Assembly: GCF_034702125.1 (NCBI RefSeq)
Contig: NC_085878.1
Coordinates: forward strand, 22,748,502-22,812,501
Reading direction: 5' to 3'
Origin: Engraulis encrasicolus
Lineage: Eukaryota > Chordata > Actinopteri > Clupeiformes > Engraulidae
DNA length: 64,000 nt
The notes under the pieces were generated by a model. It was not told the DNA's origin. It ran no database searches and worked only from the letters and a program-made list of their open reading frames with translations. Positions 10,738 through 23,530 of this stretch are shown piece by piece; within the stretch, counting starts at the first letter, position 1, and each line of letters starts with the position of its first letter. Both the position numbers and the translations under genes were made by a program.

Positions 10738-13430
10738 GACAAGCTCACTGGGGTAATATCATACGCACCAACTACAGAGGTGTGCAAAAACACCCTTTTT
10801 ATAATGCCTTTCTCTGAAAAACCCATCACGGGTGATGCGTGCCTTGAGACCACTTGAGTAGTGCTCAAACCTCTTAAAAACAGTCCCTCTATACCACTTC
10901 TACTAGGCTATTATTATTACTATTATTGCACTATTATTATTACATCCATAACAGCAATGACCACATTGTTCATGTGTTATTGATAAAACTTTCTAATATT
11001 ATAATTACGTTGTATTGAAGCCCAGGTTTTTGCTTCCAGCAAACAGTGGAGCGTTCCACAGGTGGATAATCACACACTGTGAAAGGTCCTACAAACAGTT
11101 TATTTGGCGAGCGACTGGCTGATTCAGGGGGTTAAATGTGGGGTGCATGTTTGGAGCGGCAACTGAGTGGAGCAGCAGCAGCAGCAGCCCTCCAACAGAG
11201 AGCTTTCAGGGTTTTCGTTATGCCGGGGGAAACTTCACGCTCGAGGCACACAGGCAACCTTCTTCAGCAGCTACCCATCTCTTTTGCGCAACAAATCAAG
11301 AAATAATGTGTTGGCTTTGGCTGGAAATTAGCTCATAATCCGTTTAGATAAGTGCAGACGCAGAATTCCCCACCGAGTTCTCATTCAGCTGATGGGACAA
11401 AAAGCTGCTTTCAGTCTTGACAATAGCAACACTGAGATTAGACAAACTGGAGTCCACAGAGATCAAATGTGCACCACATATCCCAATAACATATTCTGGC
11501 CATGTCCAAGTTACAGGTCTACATGTTAATTCGTGTTATATAGATAATACCATCAAAACAAATGTGCTTTCCCTCACTAAAAATAAACTTGGATTTACAT
11601 TCAATAGTGGACACTGTTTGTGCACAAATGCTTTGATATGGCACAAAAGTAAACAATTTAGGTTAGTAACTCCATGTGATGGCCATGTCATTATGTTCTG
11701 TGGGCATACATTCTGTTTGGCACTGATGGATAAAACAGGACAGGTGATGATGAACCAAACATGATCCTTCATTTTTATAGCAGTATCTTCAACCATCAAA
11801 ACAAACACTTAACTCATTTTGATTTGATGAGTGTGTGTCTGTGTGTGTGGGGGGGGGGGGGATTCTAGTGTATGTAATGTATGTAATATTAATATACATT
11901 GGAAAATTGGATCAACATTTTGTTGAAATACATAGGAAAACTATACAATTGGTAAATAACAGACAACAAATGACCTCTTCAACCCCACCCCTACACACCG
12001 TGGCGTGTCACATTGCCATTGTTGTGGCTATTTTGCAGAGATCAGACAGTGTGTCTGATAGGAACCTAAATTTAGGCAGGAGAAATGGCAGCGATGAGAA
12101 GGAATCCTCGGGCGATGAGGGAAAGATAATCGATACGTCAGTCTGTTAAATCACTGGAATGGGCATGCTCAATCTCCCCCGCCTTGCTCCACCTTGAGAT
12201 GCGCCGGGAATTTACAAGGAGAAATGCACGTGGAGAGGGAAGCACCGGCATGCGCGGGGAAACGGACCTATGGGCGCGACCGTTACCCGTCTTGGTCGTT
12301 TTGCAAAAAATAATAATAATGAAATAATGTCACCAGCCGAACAGAAAACAGCGTGTGTACCATGGAACAAATGCCAAATAATCCCTTCTGATATCACATC
12401 AAAAATGTCAAAGTGTTATAAAGGCTAACTCTGCTTTAGTAAATTCCCTCTTAAGTCCCTGCTTATTTTGGAGAGGGAGATTCCCCGAACACGTTGTTGG
12501 ACTTGATAAGGAAGTCACAGGTGCTAAAATTGAATTCATCTACCAACCAGGAAACTGTTTATATTCTTTATGTCAAGAACACACCTACCCTGGTGCCGTA
12601 AAGAGCTAAACCAACTACAAGTCAAAATCGTTCCCATCAAATGACGCTTATCAGGTCAAGCCTTGCCTCGCAAACGTAAAAACATCAAGAGTTGACCAGG
12701 GGCGAGGTAAACGGACTAGACGTGTCTGCTTCGCCTCGGTAGCAATGATGCTCATTATAAGCACGAGAAAAGCCTAGCTATTCCATCATAACCACTTGTA
12801 GACTGTTGGTCGACTCGATGTTTACGTTTGGACAGACGGGGCGCTGGTTACGCTCAATAATACGCACAAAAGATGAAAGATCACCACACATTTACGCACG
12901 CAGGCCCTTGCGGTGCCGTCCTCAAATACTATATCTTAACACACGCACACCTGCACACACACGCATACGAAAACGCTTTCCAATAATAAAAGCAGTGGAC
13001 GCGACGCGTTCATGGACACATTCGCAGGCACGTCTTTCAAGGATGTTTGAATGAGAATGTAATGACCTTGTCTTTAACCGCCAGGATGGCCTAAAGTCAC
13101 ATTGGCATGAATTCTCTTAACTATAAAGTAGCATACCCAGGCAGTCAGAACAACAAGTGCATCAGACTGGCGGGATGAGAGTACTCTTCTCAGTGGTCCA
13201 ATGTCGGCTGTACCACACAAAACAGCCTGTCTGTATTACTGGGGTCATTGGCGACACAAAATGCAATGCATTTACGAGTGATATCAACTAGTCACATTGC
13301 AATGTATCCCAATACTGCAATACCAGTATTGTCAGAGTAAGCGGCACTGATTCACATGATAACTGATCTGTCACAAACGGCTGTAAATCATCTCACCAAT
13401 TCTGGATACCGAGACTCCTATTCAAGGGCG
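10738..13430. other. Gene-free stretch, nothing recognised
   Basis: No supported exon. CpG content rises around 12.15-12.35 and 12.8-13.05 kb, which may be the flank of a promoter for the candidate exon at 13.5 kb. That link is speculation. Confidence 0.3.
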
Positions 13431-13493
13431 TTTTTACCAAACACCAAACTGAAGAAACAAAGTGGAGGAGCTGCGCGTGTCTTTGCTCCTTAC

Positions 13494-13527
13494 CTTTGTT
13501 GTCCTCGTCCTCGCGATTAAGATGCAT
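13494..13527 (-). CDS. Candidate first coding exon, gene not recognised
   Basis: On the minus strand an ATG in a strong context (accATG) follows an in-frame TGA nine bases upstream and opens 11 codons, MHLNREDEDNK. These end at AAAG|GTAAGG, a near-consensus splice donor. The upstream DNA (13.55-13.70 kb) is CpG-containing and could be a 5'UTR or promoter. The acidic start does not match any protein N-terminus I can name. If real, the rest of the gene lies at lower coordinates, and the putative regulatory islands at 1.8-4.4 kb could sit in or beyond its introns. Confidence 0.35.
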
Positions 13528-13739
13528 GGTTGTTCACTTTTACACTTCAATGTTGTTTGCAATTGGTCTCCTCTCCCAAAATCCCCCAAATTCTTTGAAT
13601 AGTTTCGTGCCCGAGTGTTGTGTTGGTTCTCCGCGAGCAATCGACCGTGCGCGCGCGTGTCTGAGCGTCTTCAGCCAGTGTTTCGCTCGAGCAGGTAGTC
13701 AGTCAGTGGTGTTGCTCTCTCCTCCTTCTCTCCTCCTCT

Positions 13740-13800
13740 TCCAGCTCCCTCCCTTTCTCTCTCTCCCTTCTTCTCTGCCTTTTCTCTTCCCTTGCCTTCT
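13740..13800. repeat. Pyrimidine-rich tract
   Basis: Interrupted C/T tract; likely part of a promoter-proximal or simple-repeat region. Confidence 0.5.
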
Positions 13801-14380
13801 CCGTACAATCTCTACCGTGGTTTCATGGGTTGTGACACAACGCAAGAAAGGAGGATTTTTGGTTTGCAAGAAGATGAATGATGAGCAAGTGGTAGTCTCA
13901 TGTGTGAGCGTCGGCAGCTGGAATCATCAGCTCGTGTCCCCACCAGATGATTGCACGAGCCATTCATTGGGTTGCTTTCATTAGAACGCGTGAGTCTCCC
14001 CCCTACGCACCCAACTGCATCCCACTGTTCAATTGATCAGTCTGGTTGTCTCTTCAGCTGGATGTCCTCATAACGCGCAGCCCTCGTTGTCATCTGCACT
14101 CAACCCCTTGGCCATTTCCTCTTTCTAATGTGATATTATCTGAAAGTCTGAGAGATTACATAAAACTCTGACTTGACATTTAGTGACATTTGTCATAGTT
14201 TAGCCCAGAGGTCCCTCACTCGCTTGTTCAAGACTGACTGAATGGACTCATAAAATCTGTATTCTAAGCTTAGGAGCCTTGTGGAAACATTTTCCCAGAG
14301 ACTCCAGAGAAAAACAACACTCTATTTGGTAAGTGGGATATAAGTTTTTGCGTATGCTTAAGCTTGTGCGTAAGCTTATG

Positions 14381-14382
<2 letters not shown>

Positions 14383-14474
<92 letters not shown>
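14383..14474. repeat. (CA)n microsatellite
   Basis: About 90 bp of pure CA repeat. Confidence 0.95.
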
Positions 14475-14475
<1 letters not shown>

Positions 14476-15637
14476 CCTCCACGGTAGGAAATTATCTCAT
14501 AGCTCCAATAAAACTGAAAGCTACAATGGTTTCAATATCAGAGAGACATGACCGAATTCCAAATACAGCTGGAGATACATTATCCACCTGTCAGTTGTGT
14601 GAAATATAGTTATGCACTTCCACCAGTCACGGGCAGCAGGGTTGTTATTGCCATCACGTGACCGGGGAAAATCGAAGACAAAGTTTTTCCAAAGACATTA
14701 GAAACAGAGTAGCCCTGCATAGCCTGGGAATTCCCATACTGCCTTGTGCACACTGCCCTGTGCCTTGTTCCAATCTGAAGGACAACATGGAGAGAAACCC
14801 TCCCACAGAGCAGGGAGAGAGTGCACAGTAAATTCTGCAGTGTTCATTTAACACTAAGAGGGTTGATTTGGACTTAAATTAACTCTTTAACTGTTGATTT
14901 AACACAGTAAAATGTACTGTGTGCAAGACATAGAAAAACAAACGCTTGTGGCTTGTTTACAGATCCACCATGTCAGCACCAGATGCCAAACCAGGTTTCC
15001 ATCAATCTTTAAATTGTATTTTTAATAGTTTACATCGACATCCCCTACAAGAAAACAAATGGATGGTTCCCAGACTGTATATCAGCTGTGATATACAATA
15101 GTTTGGCGATAGCCAGGTAAAGCCCTGTAACAAGGTTATCATCACACGACTGGGGAAAATAGAAGAGAAAGTTTTTCGAAAGGTATTAGAAACAGAGTAG
15201 TGGCTTGTGGCTCAATGGGAGAAGCCAGGGACCTGTTCGATTCTGAAATTCCTATTGCAATCTTCACTATCCTACCACATAAGAGCATTAAAGTCCCACA
15301 CATATTAAAACTCATAAAAGAAAAGAAACAGAGTATCTAGTTGAATGGATAGCCACTTTGGCTATTTCTGTGACTTTCCTAGCCTGGCTGGCTTAACCTT
15401 GAGTGTTGTGTTCCTGTGGCCAATGATACCTGGCGAGATGGCAGATATGCTGCTGGCGCTCAGGCCCACTGGCTCGCTGCCTCAGCCTGAATCAACTGGG
15501 TGCATTTGGCCTGGAGATATCACTTTCACCCCACAGTCCAGTTATCAGCTGGTCTGGATGTCTGGTTTTCTCCTCTACCTCTCCCTCTTGCTCTATATTG
15601 TCTCACCTACCTCTTACGTTGGTCCTCATTTTTGTCT
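14475..15637. other. Gene-free stretch, nothing recognised
   Basis: A short near-repeat (cgtgaccggggaaaatcgaagacaaag at about 14656 versus cacgactggggaaaatagaag at about 15145) suggests two copies of an old repeat. No exon supported. Confidence 0.35.
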
Positions 15638-15692
15638 TTCTTTCTTTCTGTCTGTCTGTCTATCTGTCTGTCTGTCTGTCTTTCTTTCTTTC
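15638..15692. repeat. (TTTC)n-(TCTG)n tetranucleotide repeat
   Basis: tttc and tctg tetramers in series. Confidence 0.9.
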
Positions 15693-15833
15693 TCCTACTG
15701 CCTTGTCAGCTGTCTTGTACACATTAAGGTTTCGACAAACCACCTTGATGCCTGAGGAGCTGTCCTGTACAAAATAAAATGTCAGGGTCATTTCTATAGA
15801 ACATTCTTTACAGCTGACTGGGTATAGTGATTA

Positions 15834-15835
<2 letters not shown>

Positions 15836-15899
<64 letters not shown>
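15836..15899. repeat. (CT)n microsatellite
   Basis: About 60 bp of pure CT repeat. Confidence 0.95.
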
Positions 15900-15901
<2 letters not shown>

Positions 15902-17195
15902 GCTTTCAGCATATCTCTTTCGGTCTCTCTCTCTCTCTCTCCCACCCATGCGCACGTGCCCTCTCTATGCATTGACTGGGAGAGTTGAATATTCATCAGA
16001 CCGCCTCGTTGTTGCCTCTGAGCTCCAGTCAACAAGCCGGGCCTTTCATCTCCCACTGTTTTCCTGGGTGATCAAGCCTGAGAGCTCCAGCGATGCTACA
16101 GCCTTGATCTAGCACACCTACCCACTCCAGCTCAAGCTCCATCTTCCGACATCAACAGCATACTGTAGCACACGCACTTATCCCATGGTTGAACCAGCCC
16201 TGCAGATCGAGACAGCGAGTGATTCACATATACATATGAATAATCAAAAATCAGGGAGTGACACGTGTCAATTTTGGACCCTTAATCTCAACCTGATCCA
16301 TTCAAAGTGCAAAAAGGCAAAATGAGCAAATAGGTCAAATAAATAAAATGATAGAATGAATAAAGATTTCTGATTGCAATATAGATTTTAAATGTTTTTC
16401 AAGGTCTTAACCAGTGTGAACATGCATAACAGCCAAATATTCGCCCACAGCAGAGAAAAATCAAGCACGAGGCAGTCGATCCGTTAACAAACACACAATA
16501 TAAAACAGACAGAAAGAAAAAAAATATCCAGCGCTTTCGCCAATCCTGCCTTTGCATCTAGGTTTCAAAGCATCCCTTCTGGCATGGCATGAAACATTGA
16601 CTCCATGGGCAATACAATGTAATGCAATGACCATCGGCCAAAGCAGCTTTATGCACATAAACCCTCAACAGGCTGTGGGTAGCGGCCATGAAAGGAATAT
16701 CTCAAAGAAGCACAGCGTTTTGCTCTCTCGCTCTCGCTCTCTCTCTATTCCTCCTTACTGGCAAACACAGCCCCTTCATCTATTGCCCTTCGTTGTTTCG
16801 GACAGTCCAAAAGAAAAACATTGTTGCTGCTGTTGTTAATGTTTTTTCCCCTGAAGAAACCACAGCCAACAAAAAAAGGAGCAAAAGAAGGCACCTTTTA
16901 CCTTCGTGAGAACCAGCTGAAATCAATTTAAATCGCTGCAGGGAATAAGGAGCTCTAAAAACAGAGAGGTGGCAGGGATGCTATGCTTGGGGAAAATAAG
17001 ATGGATAGAGAGATGTAATGAGATGTGAGGAAAAGAGATGAGACTGGTCGTGACGAAAATTGATCGAAATGGCGCTGAGGACTATTTTCTGCCCTGGCCC
17101 TGGAGCCCCGGAGCCTGGATCATCTGGCCCGTGCCTGGCATGCGTAATAGGATCCTGGCCCTCCACACAGGGCCTGGTCCCCCACATACAATCAC
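15900..17195. other. Gene-free stretch, nothing recognised
   Basis: Unique sequence without a supported exon or element. Confidence 0.35.
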
Positions 17196-17345
17196 ATCCT
17201 GCTTGTTCTTCTTTCTTCTTCGTCTTCTCTTTCTTCTTCTCTTACTCTCGCTGTTCCTCTTCTTCCTCATCCTCTTCTTTGACTTTTTCTCCCTCTTCAC
17301 TCTCTCTTTTCCCCTTATTCTTCATCCTCTTCCTCTTCTTCTTTC
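17196..17345. repeat. (TTC)-rich pyrimidine tract
   Basis: Imperfect ttctt/cttctc repeats; encoded K/E/R frames on the minus strand are artefacts. Confidence 0.8.
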
Positions 17346-17431
17346 TCCAATCAATGGATTTATTCTCATGGCCTGATTTGCTTGAGTGGCCGGTGGCGCG
17401 TTTGGTTTGCATGAAGCCTCTGCCTGCATCT

Positions 17432-17506
<75 letters not shown>
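17432..17506. repeat. (CT)n microsatellite
   Basis: Pure CT run, followed by a (CCTT)n-like tract at about 17530-17580. Confidence 0.95.
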
Positions 17507-17509
<3 letters not shown>

Positions 17510-18097
17510 CCTATATCTTTCTTTTCCCCATCCTTCCTTCCTTCCTTTCTTCCTTCTTTCCTTCTTTTCTTCCTTCCTTTCTCACCACTAAATACACATA
17601 CCAAGGCATCAGCAGATATTGATAGCATTCTTCCATAAATAGATCATTGGCACTCAGACACCATTTTCAGCATCTGTTTAACAAATGGCTCTATTTTCCA
17701 CTTTTTCGGTCAGAGTAAGAATAACATTAAATAGATTCACGTGTCTCAGTAGCCAAGATGGGGCAGAGATGATGGGAAACATTGGCATTCATGGACGGGG
17801 ATACTGTAGTCAGTGGGTTGTAATTTGAGAGGCAACTGAAAGATTTCAACAAATTTATTACTGAACTAGAAATGCACTAAGAGAGTGCAGACCTCCGCCA
17901 AGGAAGCTGTTTGATAGAACATTTGACTATGTCACACCCTATTTTTTTTTAAAGTCTTTCTGCTTTGTTTTTGTGGAGTTAGAAACTGAATGTCAAAATT
18001 CGCCTATCCAGTGTTTCCCATACATTGAGGAAACTATGGCGGCCCGCCATAGTTTAAATTTGGCCGCCATAGTTTACGAAAATGAAAAAAAAAAAAA

Positions 18098-18135
<38 letters not shown>

Positions 18136-18648
18136 GATATCCGTTTTTGTTAAAACCGATTTGAATTACGATTTTGAATTTCCTTCGCATTTTCCTCCTG
18201 GAGTAAATACATCCTACAGACTCTGTATTGGTTAGATAAGTAGTCCCACGGTAACAGGGGAAAGCATTAGGAAGTGACCGTAAGGGTATTACAGTTGATT
18301 CATGTGTGCACACATGTAGCCTAACATCGGGTGAGTAACAGAACATGTGCGCAACGATGCGTTATGACACGCCGATATGCGAGGATCTTCGTCCAAATCG
18401 CTAGTCGCATGCATCATCGCTAACTGCGTTTACATCGCGTGCCGCGTGTAAAGGAAATGTTTGTTGTTGACATGTATGGAATTCACTTCAATTTGTGCTG
18501 TTTCTTGCTTCAGTTGTGGACAAAACGATTGGCCAAACTCACAATAGAAAGCCTTTGCTGTGCTACTGCCCCAGAGAGCTGAAAAAAAAAACCTTCATAG
18601 AAGAAGTCACTCTTAACAGGGGTGTTAACCAATCCAATGAGTTCTCTC

Positions 18649-18653
<5 letters not shown>

Positions 18654-18723
<70 letters not shown>
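18654..18723. repeat. (CT)n microsatellite inside the hAT element
   Basis: About 70 bp of pure CT repeat. Confidence 0.95.
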
Positions 18724-18728
<5 letters not shown>

Positions 18729-19784
18729 GAAATAGGGCCTATGTGCCTTTTATATACCAAATGTTTATCATTTTGAAATTGTTTCAGTTGTTTATGACTT
18801 GTGTATGACTGAAATTATCTCTGCATACTATCAGTGCTGCATTGCTTTGTAAAGATAGGCTATTCAACACACTTTAAAAACACACTGAAAAGATACGGCC
18901 ATAGTAGCCTACTAAAAACATTTTGTTCATAATAATGGTGATTAATAAATGGTGATCTTAAATTATCATACTGACATCCTTAAATTTGACTTGGTAGGTC
19001 ACGGCAGACCATCAACTTCAAAAGTAGATCTTGGTTAAAAAAAAGGTTGGGCACCCCTGCTATAGAGAGAACCACAAGTGCTTGAAAGACAGGGATCAAA
19101 AGCCTAGTCAAGTTGTTGTAGTTAACTTGGGTTTGGGAGCAACATAAAAAAACCTTCAGAGAAGGGACAGTTGGGATGAGTTTACAAAACACTCCCTAGG
19201 CTTTGTTTTTACAGTTGTAATGAGTTTGGTGACAGACATGACACAGCAGAGGAGACATCGGGCTGCATATAGAAATTAATGTGTAATGAATGTGAATATA
19301 GACATAAATGTGTAATATGTTGTTCAGCCCTTTCAATGGAGGATTTGGAAAAAAACTGGCCCTGTGACCAGCACCCTCATGAAGAATGTGTACGCCTACA
19401 GATATGTGTGGGGGGAAAAGGCATAGCCTACCCTCTAAGACCCTTTTTGTCTATGGCGTTAACAATTTCACAGTGCTCTTAAATTCTTATCTCTGCTCCT
19501 ATTTTGTTCTATTATTGTTTCCCAGACCCCTGCATGAGGGACGAATGAAACTGTGTTGTAAACAGAAATTATTCACTGTACTGCATTTTTTGACAATGAC
19601 AATGTACTACTATTATACAAGTCATGGGTTAAAAATCTTATGTAGCCTTAATTCTCAAAATATAAATGGTTGAAATATAGGCCAGGCCTACAGTTTCTCC
19701 ATGCGCCAATGTCATACTGTAGTCATTGTTTTGCCGTTTTGCATTTACGCTGCAAGAATACAAACACCTCCCAGCCCTCAGCCA

Positions 19785-19830
19785 CCCCCCCCCCCCCCCC
19801 CCCCCCCAAAAGGCCCGCGTGAGAACTGCA

Positions 19831-19920
<90 letters not shown>
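19785..19920. repeat. Poly-C homopolymer tracts
   Basis: Three C runs (about 23, 40 and 47 bases) broken by aaaaggcccgcgtgagaactgcat and by a single A. Poly-proline and poly-glycine frames are artefacts. Exact lengths of such runs are often wrong in assemblies. Confidence 0.9.
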
Positions 19921-19922
<2 letters not shown>

Positions 19923-20185
19923 ACAAAATAGACCCCGGCTGCCCCCATAGTTTCCAAAATTTCTGTGGGAAACACTGCTATCCCACAATGGTGTATATTA
20001 GAACCTTTAAAAAAAATCCGGATCACCACCAAAATGTAATCACTTGTTCCTTTGTCATTTCCAACACTCTACAAAATTTCATCCAAATCTGTTCATGCCT
20101 TTTTGAGATATCCTGCTGACAAATAGACTAACAAACAGACAAACCAACGTGACTGAACACATAACCTCCTTGGTGGAGGTAATAA

Positions 20186-23040
20186 TTATATGTAATATTA
20201 TTATATTGGATTATATTATGAAACGAGATAATGTTTAAGATATAATGGTTCTGTTGCTGAACTAAATGGCTCACTCAAAAACGGGTAGCTGCAGTTATGA
20301 CAAAATGCTGCCCTCTGCTGATGAATCAGCATCACTGCAGAAAATAGAAGTGTGAGGGCCAGCAGTGATATGTGCCAATCAACATGTGTTCTCTTAATTG
20401 AAAGTGCATAATCTGTGGTAGGCTATAGACATTATTGACCTGTTTGTTAGGCAAAGTATGAGAAGTGTAAAATCGCCCTGTTTCCATTTTAGATTTTCCC
20501 TTCTACCTTCACAGATACATTATTTCACTGAGTAGGGTATTACTAAAAAAGTATGGTAATTCTTGAATCAGATACGAATTTTGGAACCATTAGTGAAAAG
20601 GTAATGTAATTGAGTTTACTTAATCTTAAGAATATAATCTTTTGACATTTCCTAAAATGTTCAAATATGACACTGCTGTAGGCCTACTATTGCAAGGGTG
20701 AATTTGTTTGCCTTAGGGCACCAGAATGGAAAGTGATATTGGTGGGCAAATCTAATGTGTTTGCACTGTGCACTTTAGGTTTTCAAAGGCCTCTCCTCCT
20801 GTTTGAAACCTCCACCAAATGAGATGAGTTTGGCAAGTGTGTGACTCCAGAGCCTTGTTGCCCTGGTTACCGCTGTCCGAAGGGCCACGCGCAGTCCCCT
20901 GGGAGTGGTTACGGGAGGAAACCATGATCTCATAGCACCAATCACACACGGACCAAGACCAGAGAGAGACAGAGAGAGAGGACCCTCAGCCAGGGATGAG
21001 GACGTGTACAGGCTGTTCTTTTCCACAAAGACTCAGTCAGTGTTAAAGTCAGACTTTCATCTTCAGTTGTAAAATATTCTAACAAACATCTATATAAAAT
21101 ACAATTAATGAGTTAGAATCCTGATTTATGAACACACATATTTACCATCACTATATTTACCATATTCATCACAAAATATCAGCCACTCAAACCCCAAACT
21201 ATGCCAATAATCACCTGATTAGTTACGTGTAAGTTATAACAGTTCATCACACAAATGTTTTGTCAGTGTTATTGAAAAACACAAAATGAAGACAGAATTA
21301 GACTTTATCTGCTCTCCAGTTCCATGGAGGCTTTTGAGAGGGATTGGAAACACAGGACCACACACAGCACTGCACTTCCCGTCACATTCATATTCCTCAG
21401 CAATATCAAGTATCAGCAAGGGAGCAGGAGCACTTCTAGACAGACAGGCCATCCTGACTACGTGGAAAAAAGCACAAACACAGCGTTTATCCTCGGGAGA
21501 GCACTCCATTTGTCACACAAACTACAAATTACATCAAGGCCCGTCATGCAGACTCCCTAATCCAGACTGTTGCAGTGCTGAACAAGAGGATTCGGCACCG
21601 AGGTAAAACGATTGCTCTCACCATACAATTCATGTATGTCACTGCCAATATGCAGCATACGTGCTGCAGAAATGTGAAGAAAGCTTACATCATGATTTTC
21701 TGAAAAATCAAATACTTTATACATCAAAATACAACCCGCATCTTCACAAGTCTTCATGTCAGACCATCAAGTCAGCACTGTTCTGGTTTAGAATTGGATA
21801 GACAATATACCGGTAGGCCTACTCTGAATATTTCTGATGACAATTTAAATTGAAATGGCAAGTCGGATATTACCTAGGCAATGAAGCCGCCAAGCAGACG
21901 ACAACTATAAATACAGTAGGCTATTTGACACGTGCTCTTCAAATGCTGTATATTAATTAATGGCATTTTAAACAAATGCCCGGCCTATATTTTATCAATC
22001 CTTCACAATACAAATATATTCACCAACCATGAATCAATTGTTGCATAAAATGTAGGCCTATATTTATTTTGCTGTTAGAAAAACCTTATAACCAAAGACT
22101 TCACCAGAGCAGGCGGTCTCAAAAGATTTCTATTCTTCACTCATTGTTCATTAATGACAAGCACAGTGGCTGCATTTAAGCCAAATCATTTTTTAACATG
22201 TGATGACAAAAGTTTGAAAGTTTAATTATTTCCTCTGAGACAGCTCTATTAAAGACAAAGTGAACAAAATTGAGATTCGCTTTATCACGCTGCCACTGAA
22301 ATGACGGCTCAGCAATGGAAGCAGACTGAATTCTCTTTAATCCTTAGAGAGGATGTCACCAAGCAATTAACTAAGCCTCCAATCTTTGAAAGAAATATTT
22401 TGTCCAAGAAATGACAGCATATCTCAACACAACAATGATAAGTCATGACTGGAAGACTATGAGATTTGAAGAAAAATGGGTGTGCATGTAGGCAGACGCC
22501 ATTTTCTAAAACTTAACTCCTGGACAGCCAGATAGGAGGACACGCTGTAAGAAAACAAATGCCTCCACAAGAGCATCAGTCATGGGTCCCTTTCACAAAT
22601 TCACTTAACATGAGCAAAGAAAAGGTCAGCTGTAGTCTGGACCACACCAAAGGGAGAAGAATGAGCAGTCCAGATGAAGAGTTGTATATTCGCAAACCCT
22701 ATATGGCATATGGTATAACTGGCTAACTTTGAAGTACTCATCAAAAAAGCATCAGCATTCAATATTAAAGCTCATTGAGTAATGACTACGAGTAAAGAGT
22801 ATATCTTATTGACTTATGGGTTTTAACCCTGCCAACTAGGCCTATGCCAAATCCATGTAGGACTGAAGACTTGTTGGAATTTTCACTCCGTGGACAAAAA
22901 ATAGTTTGTATTCACGAAACAAATATTTTGTTTAAAAAAGTAGCCTCTTACTGCAGCAGGGGTCGCCGGCGACCCTATTCACTTGCTGAAAATACTTAAC
23001 TACATCATAACAACATTGCCATGACATTATAGAGAGCCAT
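20186..23040. other. Gene-free stretch, nothing recognised
   Basis: AT-rich unique sequence. A perfect 16-bp palindrome, GGGTCGCCGGCGACCC, lies at 22960-22975. No supported exon. Confidence 0.35.
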
Positions 23041-23199
23041 AGTGCTGCGCTAAGGGGTTAATTTTTGACTGGATGTTCATAAAGGTACCTTTATGTCTTA
23101 TGTGTCTGTCACTCCAGTGTAGTGTAGCTGCCTTCATGACAGATGACTTTGTCCCAGGCCCAGGCAAAGCTTTCATCATCCCTGGTAACACTGACCTGA

Positions 23200-23202
<3 letters not shown>

Positions 23203-23292
<90 letters not shown>
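23203..23292. repeat. (CA)n microsatellite
   Basis: About 90 bp of pure CA repeat. Confidence 0.95.
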
Positions 23293-23298
<6 letters not shown>

Positions 23299-23460
23299 AG
23301 ACACCGTTCCGGATGCACATGCACAGACACCAGATACACGTGTGTTCATCATCAATGATAATGATGACATTGCCAGCGTCTCACAGCAGAGCCATCTGGT
23401 ACTGCAGTGTTGCTGCACGCCACATGGGGGCGATAGTAAACTAAGGGCATCATAACTCAC

Positions 23461-23530
23461 CTGGCAGGTATCCGACCACCACAACACAGCCATGCCAGAA
23501 AGCATCTCTCCCATCACACTCCACTTCCGG
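23461..23530 (-). pseudogene. Possible decayed exon of mitochondrial glutamate carrier (slc25a22-like)
   Basis: A minus-strand block with a ccaccag acceptor at its upper end and a CAG|gtgag donor at its lower end. Its frame reads RKWSVMGEMLSGMA...SDTCQ. In SLC25A22/SLC25A18 carriers the corresponding segment has KEMLAGCGAGTCQ, and here the block also stops at TCQ. There are four extra residues and the glycine-rich helix motif is lost. Together with the better match at 24728-24859, on the same strand and in the right order, it suggests a dying carrier gene. On its own it would be weak. Confidence 0.35.

Larger units (their letters stand above)
18009..19977. mobile_element. hAT-type non-autonomous transposon with long poly-C core
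   Basis: Left end CAGTGTTTCCCATACATTGA and, inverted, right end CAGTGTTTCCCACAGAAATT; the inverted similarity continues into GGAAACTATGG on both sides. The target duplication is imperfect (only ctatc is shared). No transposase frame is readable. The interior has a poly-A/poly-T junction at about 18084-18132, a CT microsatellite and very long C runs. Confidence 0.7.
17870..20185. mobile_element. Older inverted-ended repeat, split by a hAT element
   Basis: Left part contains gcagacctccgccaagga near 17890-17907; the right part ends tccttggtggaggtaat near 20168-20184, an inverted match. The right half also has the caaaatttcatccaaatc and ttttgagatatcctgctgac strings I associate with a widespread teleost repeat. 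It hosts the element at 18009-19977. Confidence 0.6.

Noticed and set aside
19638..20032. Glycine- or proline-rich open frames
   Set aside because: They are translations of homopolymer C/G tracts inside a hAT element.
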